A stretch of DNA of 37,836 nucleotides from Clostridiaceae bacterium (GCA_012523705.1 JAAYTU010000125.1:1-37836), one strand, 5' to 3'. Counted from the first letter of the stretch, positions 19,289 through 29,132 are shown. Notes: generated by a model from the letters alone, not told the origin. Program-made: numbers and translations.

Positions 19289-20529
19289 AATGACCAGCTC
19301 TCTAAGTATTTCGCCTGCTCTTCTGTAAGAGTATCTATAGTAATGCCAAGGCTTTCTAGCTTCATCTTTGCAATTTTTTCATCTATTTCTTCAGGGATAT
19401 CAAAAACCTTAGGTTCAAGCTTGCCCTTGTTTTCAAGAATATACAGGGCACTTAGAGCCTGAACGGCAAAGCTCATGTCCATAATTTCTGCAGGGTGGCC
19501 ATCGCCACAGGCTAAATTCACAAGCCTTCCCTCTCCTAGAAGATATAGAATTCGACCATCATCCAAAGTATAACCCATAATGTTTTTCCTGTATTCTTTA
19601 ATGTCCTTTGAAAGGCTTTCTAAATCAGGTAATGATATCTCAACATTGAAATGACCTGCATTACAAAGAATCGCTCCATTCTTCATAACCTTGAAGTGCT
19701 GTCTGGCAATGACATTTTCACAGCCTGTGACAGTGATAAATATATCACCTATTGGTGCAGCTTCATCCATAGTCATAACATGGAATCCATCCATAACCGC
19801 TTCAATTGCCTTGACATGATCAATTTCGGTTACTATAACATTGGCTCCAAGGCCCTTCGCCCTCATTGCCACGCCCTTTCCACACCAGCCATAGCCGGCA
19901 ACAACTACAGTCTTTCCTGCGATAATAAGGTTGGTGGTTCTGTTAATCCCATCCCATACAGACTGCCCCGTACCGTAACGGTTATCAAACAAATGCTTGC
20001 ACATGGCATCATTTACCGCCATCATTGGCACCTTCAAAACATTATCCTTTTCCATGGCCTTAAGCCTTAAAATTCCGGTGGTTGTTTCCTCACATCCCCC
20101 CCAAACCTCTGGTATGAGATGACCAAGTTTGGTATGCAGGGCTGTAATCAGATCTCCGCCGTCATCAATAATAATGTTAGGGCCATGGGCCAAGGTCATT
20201 TCGATATGCTTCTCATATTCCTCAGGAGTTGAATTATACCATGCAAAAACATCAATCCCGTCAGCTGTCAGCCCTGCCGCAACGTCATCCTGTGTAGACA
20301 GTGGATTACTGCCTGTAACAGACATTTTCGCTCCTCCTGAAGCAAATACCTTTGATAAGTACGCAGTCTTAGCCTCAAGATGGACTGAAAGCGAAATTTT
20401 CACTCCTTCAAAGGGCTTGGTTTCAATAAACTGTTCCTCCAGGCTAGATAATATGGGCATGTACTTCTTAACCCATTCTATTTTCTGTCTTCCTTGCTCG
20501 GCAAGGGTTATATCACGTATTGAACTCAT
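19285..20529 (-). CDS. S-adenosylhomocysteine hydrolase-like NAD-dependent enzyme (short, ~414 aa)
   Basis: VHLEAKTAYL, DDGGDLI, EETTTGILRL, CKHLFDNRYGTGQS, GYGWCGKGVA, GHFNVEI, GRLVNLACGDGHPAEIMD. Confidence 0.93.
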   Translation of the reverse strand: MSSIRDITLAEQGRQKIEWVKKYMPILSSLEEQFIETKPFEGVKISLSVHLEAKTAYLSKVFASGGAKMSVTGSNPLSTQDDVAAGLTADGIDVFAWYNSTPEEYEKHIEMTLAHGPNIIIDDGGDLITALHTKLGHLIPEVWGGCEETTTGILRLKAMEKDNVLKVPMMAVNDAMCKHLFDNRYGTGQSVWDGINRTTNLIIAGKTVVVAGYGWCGKGVAMRAKGLGANVIVTEIDHVKAIEAVMDGFHVMTMDEAAPIGDIFITVTGCENVIARQHFKVMKNGAILCNAGHFNVEISLPDLESLSKDIKEYRKNIMGYTLDDGRILYLLGEGRLVNLACGDGHPAEIMDMSFAVQALSALYILENKGKLEPKVFDIPEEIDEKIAKMKLESLGITIDTLTEEQAKYLESWSF

Positions 20530-20564
20530 TTATTATTTTCCTCCTTATACAGGTGGCGAGACAG

Positions 20565-20582
20565 GGGACAGCTCTATGTCCT
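20565..20582. repeat. short REP-like palindrome GGGACA-GCTCTA-TGTCCT between punA and the SAH hydrolase gene
   Basis: Read directly in GAGACAGGGGACAGCTCTATGTCCTACCCCCTCC; resemblance to GGGACAG...CTGTCCC REP sequences of Firmicutes is from memory. Confidence 0.4.
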
Positions 20583-20590
20583 ACCCCCTC

Positions 20591-21406
20591 CTACTCCCAG
20601 TTTTTAGTTATATCACTTACAAGAGTTGAAAACTTTTGGCTAACCTGTTTTCCTGTTTCAATTACCTCTTCGTGGTTCAAGGGCTGCTCTAAAATTCCTG
20701 CAGCCATATTTGTTATACAGGAGATTCCTAATACCCTCATGCCCATATGCCTTGCGGTAATTGTTTCGGGAACGGTGGACATACCAACCGCATCGGCACC
20801 TAAAGCTCTTAAAGCTCTTATTTCAGCAGGGGCTTCAAAGGAAGGACCTTTACAGTAACAATAAATACCTGATTTTAAATCTATACCAAGATTACGGGCA
20901 GATGCAATCGCAATATCCCTTAGCTTTTTATCGTATGCCACCGACATATCTGGAAATCTGGGCCCTAATTGATCCAAATTTTCTCCTCTTAATGGGTTTT
21001 CACAGAAAAAACTTAAGTGATCAGTGATAAGCATTAAATCCCCGGGAACAAAATCTGTATTAACGCCGCCTGCGGCATTTGTAACAATAAGATTTTGTAT
21101 GCCTAGGAGCTTAAATACGCGAATAGGATATATAACCTCACTCATATCATTTCCTTCATAGTAATGGAAGCGGCCTTTCATAGCCACTATCTTGCGGTTA
21201 TTTAATTCTCCAAAGATGAGCTTTCCATCATGGCCCACAACCGTTGTCTCAGGAAAATTCGGAATCAATTCATATGATATTTCAGTTTTGTTCTCAATAT
21301 AGTCTGCTAGGTTTCCCAGCCCTGATCCAAGAATAATTGCTATTTCAGGAATGAAATCAATCTTGTCCTTAATGTAATTAACAGTCTTTTCAAGTTTCTT
21401 CATCAT
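20591..21406 (-). CDS. punA: purine nucleoside phosphorylase (trimeric PNP/MTAP family, 6-oxopurine-type residues)
   Basis: ILGSGLGNLAD, GRFHYYEG, VTNAAGGVN, GPSFEAPAEIRAL, GMSTVPE, CITNMAAGI. Confidence 0.9.
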   Translation of the reverse strand: MMKKLEKTVNYIKDKIDFIPEIAIILGSGLGNLADYIENKTEISYELIPNFPETTVVGHDGKLIFGELNNRKIVAMKGRFHYYEGNDMSEVIYPIRVFKLLGIQNLIVTNAAGGVNTDFVPGDLMLITDHLSFFCENPLRGENLDQLGPRFPDMSVAYDKKLRDIAIASARNLGIDLKSGIYCYCKGPSFEAPAEIRALRALGADAVGMSTVPETITARHMGMRVLGISCITNMAAGILEQPLNHEEVIETGKQVSQKFSTLVSDITKNWE

Positions 21407-21530
21407 TTCTTTGCACCTCTCTTTTAAATAGTGGTTATATATCTTGTTTACCATTAATCATAGGGTCAAAAACCATATTTCCATACAATAGCTTCTTCAT
21501 ACTTGTATTAATAATACAACTGTTTTTGCC

Positions 21531-24500
21531 CTACATTGAGAAAAGTGATAATTGGCTACTTTGATCAAGTCCCTTAAGGCAACCGTGGCTCTCAAGAATT
21601 TCAATTACTGACTTTGACACACCTGATTTTATCTTTAATTCCTCAATGGAAACAAATTCCCCGGCTTTTTCTCTAGCCTCTACAATGCTGTTGGCAGCGG
21701 CCGTCCCCAGACCAGGCAATGAATTAAAGGGTGGCAGAAGCCCCCGGTCAGTAATTAAAACCCGGGTCGCATGAGATTTATACAAATCAACAGGCAAGCA
21801 CTTTATTCCCCTCAGATACATCTCTCTTGCCACCTCTAAATTGGTAATCTCATCCTTTTCGGTTTGAGTAGCATCTTTCCCCTTGGATTCAATATCAGCT
21901 ATCCTCTGGTTAACAGCATCAAGACCTTTAGATACAATATTTGCGTCAAAGGTATCTGCCCTTACAGATAAATAAGCTGCATAGAAGGCTTCGGGATGAT
22001 ATACTTTAAACCATGCAATACGGAACGCCATCATTACATATGCAGCAGCGTGGGCTTTAGGGAACATGTACTTTATTTTCTTACAGGAATCTATATACCA
22101 TTGGGGAACTTTGTTTTCGATCATTAAGCTTTCCTGCTCGGGCGTAAGGCCTCTGCCCTTTCTGACACTCTCCATAATCTTAAATGATTCCAAGGGGGGC
22201 AGGCCGTTCTGCATCAGATATATCATGATATCATCACGGGTACAAATAACCTGAGATAATGTAGTAACATTGTTTCTCACTAAATCCTGCGCATTATTCA
22301 ACCAAACATCGGTACCGTGAGACAATCCGGAAATTCGGATCAACTCCGCAAATGTAGTTGGCCTGGTATCCACAAGCATCTGACGGACAAATCTTGTGCC
22401 GAACTCAGGGACACCAAAAGTTCCTACCTCACTTTCCAAGTCCTCGGGAGAGACCTCCAAAGGCCCGGTACCGGAGAATAATTCCATTGTCTTTTTTTCT
22501 CCTATAGGTATGGTGGTTGCATCAACACCTGTCAAGTCTTCCAGCATCTTGATAACGGTAGGGTCATCATGGCCGAGAATATCAAGCTTCAATATTCTGC
22601 CGCTTATTGAATGATAGTCAAAGTGGGTTGTAATGATATTTGAACTAGTCTGGTCGGCCGGCCTTTGAATAGGAGTAAAATCATATATATCCTTGTAATG
22701 GGGCACAATCATTACTCCGCCCGGATGCTGACCGGTAGTCCTTTTTACACCGGTGCAGCCACCTGCCAGACGTTCAGTCTCAGCCCTTGTGCTTACTACT
22801 TCCCTCTCGTCCATATACTTTTTAACAAAACCATAGGCCGTTTTATCTGCAATTGTGGAGATGGTACCCGCTCTGAAGGTATAGCCTTTTCCGAAAAGCT
22901 CTTCGGTGTACTCATGGGCTCTTGTCTGATACTCGCCAGAGAAGTTCAAGTCAATATCAGGCTCTTTATCTCCATCGAAGCCTAGGAATGTTTCGAAGGG
23001 AATATCATAACCATCCTTTATTAGGGCCTGCCCACATACAGGACAGTCTTTTTCAGGCAAGTCAAAACCACAGGCTATGCTGGCGTCTTTTTCAAAGAAC
23101 TCAGAGTATTTACAGTTACCACATCGATAATGAGATGGTAAAGAGTTTACCTCTGTGATACCAATCAGATAAGCCACAAAGCTGGAGCCTACAGAGCCTC
23201 TTGAGCCAACTAGATAGCCGTCCTCAAGTGACTTTTTTACAAGCTTCTGAGCAATCATATACATTACTGAGAAGCCATTTTTAATTATAGAATTTAACTC
23301 CTTTTTCACCCTGGCTGAAACAAGCTCAGGCAACGGATCTCCATAGAGCTCGCGAGCCCTGTTCTCGCAGAGCCTTTTGATTTCATCCTCTGCCCCGTCC
23401 ATATGAGGGGGGAATGTGCCGTCCGGTATAGGCTCAACTACTTCTATAGATTCGGCTATGAGATTTGTATTGGTAACAACCACTTCATAGGCCTTGTCCT
23501 CACCTAAGTATTTGAACTCACTCAACATCTCTTCTGTGGTTCTGAAATACAAGGGTGCCTGTTGAACATCACTATATCCTTGCCCGGCTTGAAGAATTTC
23601 ACGGTATATATAATCATCAGGGTCTAAAAAATGAACATCACAAGTGGCTATTACTGGTTTATTGAGCTTGTCCCCCAGTTCAACAATTTTTCTGTTATAG
23701 TCCATAAGGGCTTCATCATCAGGCACATCACCACGTCTTACCATAAATTGATTATTACCTATTGGCTGTATCTCAAGATAGTCATAGTAAGTGGCAATCT
23801 TAATAATCTCTTCTTCAGGAAGCTGTTTATAAATTGCCCGGAAGAGCTCTCCTGCCTCACAGGCACTGCCTATGATCAGACCTTCCCTGTGCTTTTCAAA
23901 TAGACTCTTTGGGATACGCGGCCGTTTATAAAAATAATTTAGATGACTTTCTGATACTATCTTATATAGGTTTTTCAAGCCCTGCTGGTTCTTAACTAGG
24001 ATTACAGCGTGGTAGGTATCACAGTTTTTATAATCTATTTCACCCTTGCTGTTATATTGTTCATTGGCGATGAAATAAGCCTCTACGCCATATATAACTT
24101 TAATATCCTTGTCCTTCTTTTTAAGCTTATGTACTGTATTCTGGGCATCAGGAAAGGCCTGAGCCACGCCATGGTCAGTAATGGCAACAGCCTTATGTCC
24201 CCAAGAAGCAGCCCTGTTAATAATATCAGCCGTCGGGCATACTGCATCTAATTGGCTCATCTGAGTATGCAAATGCAGCTCAACCCTTTTAACTGGGGCA
24301 TTATCCATCCTGCTTTCAGTTTTAACATCAATTGGAAGAACATCCCTTGCTAAAACAACAAGCTCCTTGGAGTACATATCATATTGGGCTTCCCCGCTAA
24401 GTCTTACATACTGTCCCTTTACCAGTTTTTCCGATAAAAGCTTAAGCTCCTCTTCATCGGTAAAGAGCTTACATGTCAAGGATGAGGAGAAGTCGGTAAC

Positions 24501-25331
24501 ATCAAAGGTATATAAAAATCTTCCTGATTTAAGGCTCCTGGACTCTGCCTTAAGAATTTTGCCTTCAATAGTTATGGAACCTGAATTGGTAGTAACCATA
24601 TTCATTTTCATAACTTCGCCCCTTATACTTCTGCCGTATAAAATATTAGGATCCTTTTTAACAGACCTGCCCCTTCTTTTATACGGTGTCTTCCCTTCTG
24701 GGGAGGACTGAGTAGTCTTTGGCTTGCTATAGCCATCGGAATTGCTTTCACTAATAGCAGCCATCATCTCTGCAACTGCTTTAGCGTCCCTTTCTTCCTT
24801 CCTGGCAATATAGTCAACATTACTCTCATCATCAATCGAATCATAAAATTTAACCGCAATATCCTTTTGAAAAAGGTTATTAACGGCTTCTTCAATACAG
24901 CTATCCATACCGGCAGCTATCAAGATTGAAGAAGACTGATTGTTCAGCTTCACATTCAAAAACTTACCTGAAAGACTAAAATCAGCACATTCCAAAAAAG
25001 GATAGAATTGTTCCTTTTCAGCCTTTACCTTGCTTAGAACAAAATCTACCTGCCAGGGTTCAAATTGTGCAGCAATTTCAGGGGCAAAGCATGGCTTTAC
25101 TTTGACCTTAAGGTTAAGATCACAGGACAGCTCCTTCTCAAGGCCCTTTATCTGCTCAGGTTTTACACAATCATGACATTCTATATTTAGCTCTATTTTC
25201 TTATCGGTTTTGTAATAACAAAGATTCGTAATATAGGCTCTGGAAAAGACTTTCCTTAGCTTCTCATTTTCGCTGATATTTGTAAACGCCTCTAAAAGCG
25301 GGGCTTTTTTGAGAACGTCCTTATCCATCAT
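21531..25331 (-). CDS. polC: DNA polymerase III alpha subunit, PolC type, lacking the internal DnaQ-like exonuclease domain
   Basis: PolC C-terminal palm/fingers (FLGFDGDKEPDIDLNFSGEYQ, KLDILGHDDPTVIKML, zinc CxxC...CxxC, FPKAHAAAYVMMAFR), OB domain and PHP domain; 1266 aa with no VxDxETTG motif. Confidence 0.97.
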   Translation of the reverse strand: MMDKDVLKKAPLLEAFTNISENEKLRKVFSRAYITNLCYYKTDKKIELNIECHDCVKPEQIKGLEKELSCDLNLKVKVKPCFAPEIAAQFEPWQVDFVLSKVKAEKEQFYPFLECADFSLSGKFLNVKLNNQSSSILIAAGMDSCIEEAVNNLFQKDIAVKFYDSIDDESNVDYIARKEERDAKAVAEMMAAISESNSDGYSKPKTTQSSPEGKTPYKRRGRSVKKDPNILYGRSIRGEVMKMNMVTTNSGSITIEGKILKAESRSLKSGRFLYTFDVTDFSSSLTCKLFTDEEELKLLSEKLVKGQYVRLSGEAQYDMYSKELVVLARDVLPIDVKTESRMDNAPVKRVELHLHTQMSQLDAVCPTADIINRAASWGHKAVAITDHGVAQAFPDAQNTVHKLKKKDKDIKVIYGVEAYFIANEQYNSKGEIDYKNCDTYHAVILVKNQQGLKNLYKIVSESHLNYFYKRPRIPKSLFEKHREGLIIGSACEAGELFRAIYKQLPEEEIIKIATYYDYLEIQPIGNNQFMVRRGDVPDDEALMDYNRKIVELGDKLNKPVIATCDVHFLDPDDYIYREILQAGQGYSDVQQAPLYFRTTEEMLSEFKYLGEDKAYEVVVTNTNLIAESIEVVEPIPDGTFPPHMDGAEDEIKRLCENRARELYGDPLPELVSARVKKELNSIIKNGFSVMYMIAQKLVKKSLEDGYLVGSRGSVGSSFVAYLIGITEVNSLPSHYRCGNCKYSEFFEKDASIACGFDLPEKDCPVCGQALIKDGYDIPFETFLGFDGDKEPDIDLNFSGEYQTRAHEYTEELFGKGYTFRAGTISTIADKTAYGFVKKYMDEREVVSTRAETERLAGGCTGVKRTTGQHPGGVMIVPHYKDIYDFTPIQRPADQTSSNIITTHFDYHSISGRILKLDILGHDDPTVIKMLEDLTGVDATTIPIGEKKTMELFSGTGPLEVSPEDLESEVGTFGVPEFGTRFVRQMLVDTRPTTFAELIRISGLSHGTDVWLNNAQDLVRNNVTTLSQVICTRDDIMIYLMQNGLPPLESFKIMESVRKGRGLTPEQESLMIENKVPQWYIDSCKKIKYMFPKAHAAAYVMMAFRIAWFKVYHPEAFYAAYLSVRADTFDANIVSKGLDAVNQRIADIESKGKDATQTEKDEITNLEVAREMYLRGIKCLPVDLYKSHATRVLITDRGLLPPFNSLPGLGTAAANSIVEAREKAGEFVSIEELKIKSGVSKSVIEILESHGCLKGLDQSSQLSLFSM

Positions 25332-25358
25332 GCAATCTCCTTTAAATAGAGGCTTTCA

Positions 25359-25400
25359 CTTCTAACTACTAATTACTAGATACTGATTACTAAGCTCTAA
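25359..25400. repeat. six degenerate tandem heptamers between lepB and polC
   Basis: Plus strand CTTCTAA CTACTAA TTACTAG ATACTGA TTACTAA GCTCTAA. Confidence 0.65.
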
Positions 25401-25403
25401 TTC

Positions 25404-25949
25404 CTATTTTACTATACCTGCGTCAGTAAAGGGATAGATTCTTACCCAAGCCCTTCCCACTATCCGGTCTTCATTAACGGGACCAAAATACCTGCTGTCG
25501 CTGCTTTTTCCCGGTATTCTGTTATCGCCAAGTACAAAAATGCAGCCCTCAGGAACCACGATATCAGCATAAAGAGAATTCTCAGATAAGGTCTCATCGG
25601 TACTTATGTAGTCCTCCTGCAAAGGTATTCCATCAACATAAACCTTACCGTCACTGATTATAACATGTTGGTTCTCTTTTGCAATTACGCGCTTAATAGC
25701 ATATTTCCCTCTGCCGGACAATAATTCAGGAATCTTTAATACAACAATATCCCCCTGCTCTATAGTCCCGAACCTCTGAGTAATACTCTCTATAATAAGG
25801 ATATTGTTGTTCTGCAATGTCGGAGACATGGAATTTCCCTCAACAATTGTCAGACGACCAACAAATATAATGATTAAGAAACCCAGGATTATGGCCGCCA
25901 CAAGATGAACGGCCCAATCCAGAATCTCCATCTTTAATTTTTTACTCAC
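25404..25949 (-). CDS. lepB: signal peptidase I
   Basis: VEGNSMSPTLQNNN (Ser), KYAIKRVIA (Lys), FVLGDNRIPGKSSDSRYFGPV; GTG start overlaps the aspS stop. Confidence 0.94.
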   Translation of the reverse strand: MSKKLKMEILDWAVHLVAAIILGFLIIIFVGRLTIVEGNSMSPTLQNNNILIIESITQRFGTIEQGDIVVLKIPELLSGRGKYAIKRVIAKENQHVIISDGKVYVDGIPLQEDYISTDETLSENSLYADIVVPEGCIFVLGDNRIPGKSSDSRYFGPVNEDRIVGRAWVRIYPFTDAGIVK

Positions 25950-27729
25950 TTTTTGTCACCGTCTCAATACTTAGCTCTTCTAGTTGCTTTGCATCAACGA
26001 CATCGGGAGCATTTGTCATTAAATCAGCTGCCGTTTGTACCTTCGGAAAAGCAATGACATCTCTGATATTGTCAGTCTTGGTCAAAAGCATTACCAACCT
26101 GTCAAGACCAAAGGCAAGGCCACCATGGGGAGGTGTTCCATATTTAAATGCTTCTAATAAGAAACCAAAGCGTTCTTTAGCCTCTTCATCCGAAAAGCCT
26201 ATCAGATTAAACATTTTGTTCTGAAGCTCCTGGTCGTGGATTCTGATGCTTCCTCCACCCAGCTCATAGCCGTTTAACACAATATCATAAGCCTTTGCTC
26301 TGACTCTGCCGGGATTAGAGTCAAGATACTCAATATCTTCATCCATTGGAGAGGTAAAGGGGTGATGTTTTGCAACCCAGCGGTTTTCCTCCTCATCTCT
26401 CTCAAAAAGCGGAAATTCTGTTACCCATAAAATTTCATAGGTGTTCTTATCAATTAATCCGAGCTTTTCTCCTAAGACAAGACGAAGATGACCTAAGGAG
26501 TCAAACACAATTTCGTCCTTGTCTGCTACAAAAAGCAACAGGTCCCCTGCCTCGCCATTGAGTCTGTTTATTATTGCTGAAGTTTCTTCCTCAGATAGGA
26601 ATTTAGCTATGGGAGATCTTACCCCACCTTCTTCGATAACCATCCAGGCAAGGCCCTTTGCCTTATATGTCTTTACAACATCAGCCAAAGCATCAATCTC
26701 TTTTCTTGAAAAGGACCCGCCAGCGGTCTTAGCATTTATAGTCCTGACACTGCCACCATTTGCTATGGCATCTGCAAACACCTTAAAGCCAGAGGTTTTG
26801 ACTATATCGGATACATCTGTAAGCTCTAAACCAAAACGGGTATCAGGTTTGTCAGAACCAAATCTTGTCATGGCCTCATTATAGGTTAGCCTTTTGAAAG
26901 GAGTAGGAAGATCTATACCCAGAGTTTCCTTAAAGACTCTGCGAACAAAGCCTTCGTTAACACTTATAACGTCCTCCACATCAACAAAGCTCATCTCAAG
27001 GTCAATCTGAGTAAACTCAGGCTGACGGTCGGCTCTTAAATCCTCGTCTCTGAAGCATTTTGTAATTTGCATATAACGGTCAAAGCCTGAAACCATTAAT
27101 AGCTGCTTAAACAACTGAGGAGATTGAGGCAGAGCATAGAATTTTCCAGGGTGCACGCGGCTTGGAACCAGATAATCCCTGGCTCCCTCAGGTGTGCTTC
27201 TTCCTAAAACAGGAGTTTCTATTTCAATAAAGCCATTCTCGTCATAATAGTCTCTGGCCACCTTCGCTACTCTGTGGCGAAGTATAAGATTCCTCTGAAG
27301 ATCTGGTCTTCTCAAATCCAAGTATCTGTGCTTTAGTCTTAAAACCTCGTTTGCATCAGAGTTTTCTTCGATATGAAAGGGAGGAGTTTCGCTTTTGCCT
27401 AGTATTCTAAGCTCACTGGCAATTACCTCTACCTCACCTGTCGGCATATTCTTATTGACGGCATCGGGACTTCTGCGCTTGAGCGTACCCTTAACTGCCA
27501 GCACATACTCACTTCTTACCCCAAGGGCCTTGTCATGGAGCTCAGGATCAGTATCGCTATTAAACACTATCTGAATTATTCCTGTTCTATCTCTTAAGGT
27601 TACAAAAATTAAAGCACCCAAATCACGCCTTCTTTGAACCCATCCCATTAATACAACATCTTTGCCGTCATCAGCAGCAGTAAGCTCGCCACACATATCA
27701 GTGCGCTTAAAGTCCTTTATGTTTTCCAT
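25942..27729 (-). CDS. aspS: aspartyl-tRNA synthetase
   Basis: GWVQRRRDLGALIFVTLRDRTG, RYLDLRR, FALPQSPQLFKQLLMVSG, GLAFGLDRLVMLL. Confidence 0.97.
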   Translation of the reverse strand: MENIKDFKRTDMCGELTAADDGKDVVLMGWVQRRRDLGALIFVTLRDRTGIIQIVFNSDTDPELHDKALGVRSEYVLAVKGTLKRRSPDAVNKNMPTGEVEVIASELRILGKSETPPFHIEENSDANEVLRLKHRYLDLRRPDLQRNLILRHRVAKVARDYYDENGFIEIETPVLGRSTPEGARDYLVPSRVHPGKFYALPQSPQLFKQLLMVSGFDRYMQITKCFRDEDLRADRQPEFTQIDLEMSFVDVEDVISVNEGFVRRVFKETLGIDLPTPFKRLTYNEAMTRFGSDKPDTRFGLELTDVSDIVKTSGFKVFADAIANGGSVRTINAKTAGGSFSRKEIDALADVVKTYKAKGLAWMVIEEGGVRSPIAKFLSEEETSAIINRLNGEAGDLLLFVADKDEIVFDSLGHLRLVLGEKLGLIDKNTYEILWVTEFPLFERDEEENRWVAKHHPFTSPMDEDIEYLDSNPGRVRAKAYDIVLNGYELGGGSIRIHDQELQNKMFNLIGFSDEEAKERFGFLLEAFKYGTPPHGGLAFGLDRLVMLLTKTDNIRDVIAFPKVQTAADLMTNAPDVVDAKQLEELSIETVTKSE

Positions 27730-27759
27730 ATAATTTCCTCCAAAATAGGTAATGTAGGA

Positions 27760-29022
27760 TTAAGCTTTATTCTTGACCAGCCTGTCTATCAGGGTGTCCA
27801 GGCTGATATCCTTTGTCTCTCCCGTTTTCATATCCTTAAGACGGGCCTTATTGCTATCAATCTCATTGTCTCCGAGTATAAGAGTATAACGCACATTCAG
27901 CTTATCTGCATATTTCATTTGGGCCTTCACACTTCTGCCCATAATATCCTTTATGCAGTATATATTCTTTGAGCGAAGTTGCCAGGTTAACTTTTCTGCA
28001 ACCTGCCCCGCTCTTTCTCCGATAGCTCCAATATAAATATCAGGAGCATCAGCCTCAGGAAATTCTATTCCCTGGCTCTCCATCTCCAACAAAAGGCGTT
28101 CTACACCAAGAGCAAATCCTACTCCCGGTGTGGGCTGTCCGCCTATTTCCTCCACAAGACCGTCATAGCGACCGCCACCACATACTGTACCCTTTGTTCC
28201 AATATTTTCAGACACAAACTCAAATACGGTTTTTGTGTAATAGTCTAGGCCTCTGACAATATTTCTATCAATATTATAAGGAATACCTATAGTCTCAAGC
28301 TTATGGGTAACCTGCTCAAAATGAGCTCGGCAGTCATCACAGATATGGTCCAATAACGCAGGCGCATTTATAAGATGAGCCCTGCATGAATCCACCTTAC
28401 AATCTAGAATCCGCATTGGATTCCGATCATAACGGGTCTTACAGGTGTCGCACATATCAGAAATTTTATCAGATAAATATTCCTTTAATAGTTCATTATA
28501 TGCTTTTCTGCATTCAGGGCAGCCAATACTGTTAAGGTTAAGAATAAGGTTCTTAACTCCTATTTTTTCAAAAAACAAAGCCAATATTGATATTATTTCT
28601 ACATCGGCTGCGGCATCCTGAGCTCCCAACAACTCTGCTCCGAATTGATGAAACTCTCTGTATCTTCCCTGCTGCACCTGCTCGTACCTGTATGCAGTAA
28701 TCTGATAAAACAACTTTACCGGCTGGGGCAACGAGGACATTCCATTTTGAATATAACTTCTGACAACACCGGCGGTCCCCTCCGGTCTTAGTGTAATACT
28801 TCTGCCACCCTTGTCGTTAAAGGTATACATTTCTTTCTGAACAATATCTGTATCATCACCAACACCCCGTTGGAACAGCTCTGTATATTCGAATACAGGA
28901 ATTCTAATTTCCTGATACCCAAATCTTTTACATATTATCGCAAACTCTTTCTCAACATAATTCCATTTATGAATCTCGTTGGGCAGAATATCTCTTGTAC
29001 CTTTAGGTGTTTGTATAGCCAT
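27760..29022 (-). CDS. hisS: histidyl-tRNA synthetase
   Basis: PKGTRDILPNE, LRPEGTAGVVRSY, GRYREFHQFGAELLG, GLDYYTKTVFEF, GVGFALGVERLL. Confidence 0.97.
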   Translation of the reverse strand: MAIQTPKGTRDILPNEIHKWNYVEKEFAIICKRFGYQEIRIPVFEYTELFQRGVGDDTDIVQKEMYTFNDKGGRSITLRPEGTAGVVRSYIQNGMSSLPQPVKLFYQITAYRYEQVQQGRYREFHQFGAELLGAQDAAADVEIISILALFFEKIGVKNLILNLNSIGCPECRKAYNELLKEYLSDKISDMCDTCKTRYDRNPMRILDCKVDSCRAHLINAPALLDHICDDCRAHFEQVTHKLETIGIPYNIDRNIVRGLDYYTKTVFEFVSENIGTKGTVCGGGRYDGLVEEIGGQPTPGVGFALGVERLLLEMESQGIEFPEADAPDIYIGAIGERAGQVAEKLTWQLRSKNIYCIKDIMGRSVKAQMKYADKLNVRYTLILGDNEIDSNKARLKDMKTGETKDISLDTLIDRLVKNKA

Positions 29023-29132
29023 ATTTTGTCACTCCTATCTGAATTACAAATATCAGAAAAGCATTATTCCAGATATCCATAGATGTAATTGTATCTATCG
29101 CATAAACTATTGTCAATAAACGCTAATCTGGT

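Noticed and set aside
29023-29132. Possible T-box leader upstream of hisS-aspS
   Set aside because: No AGGGTGGNACCGCG-like T-box sequence on the minus strand and the spacer is only ~110 bp.
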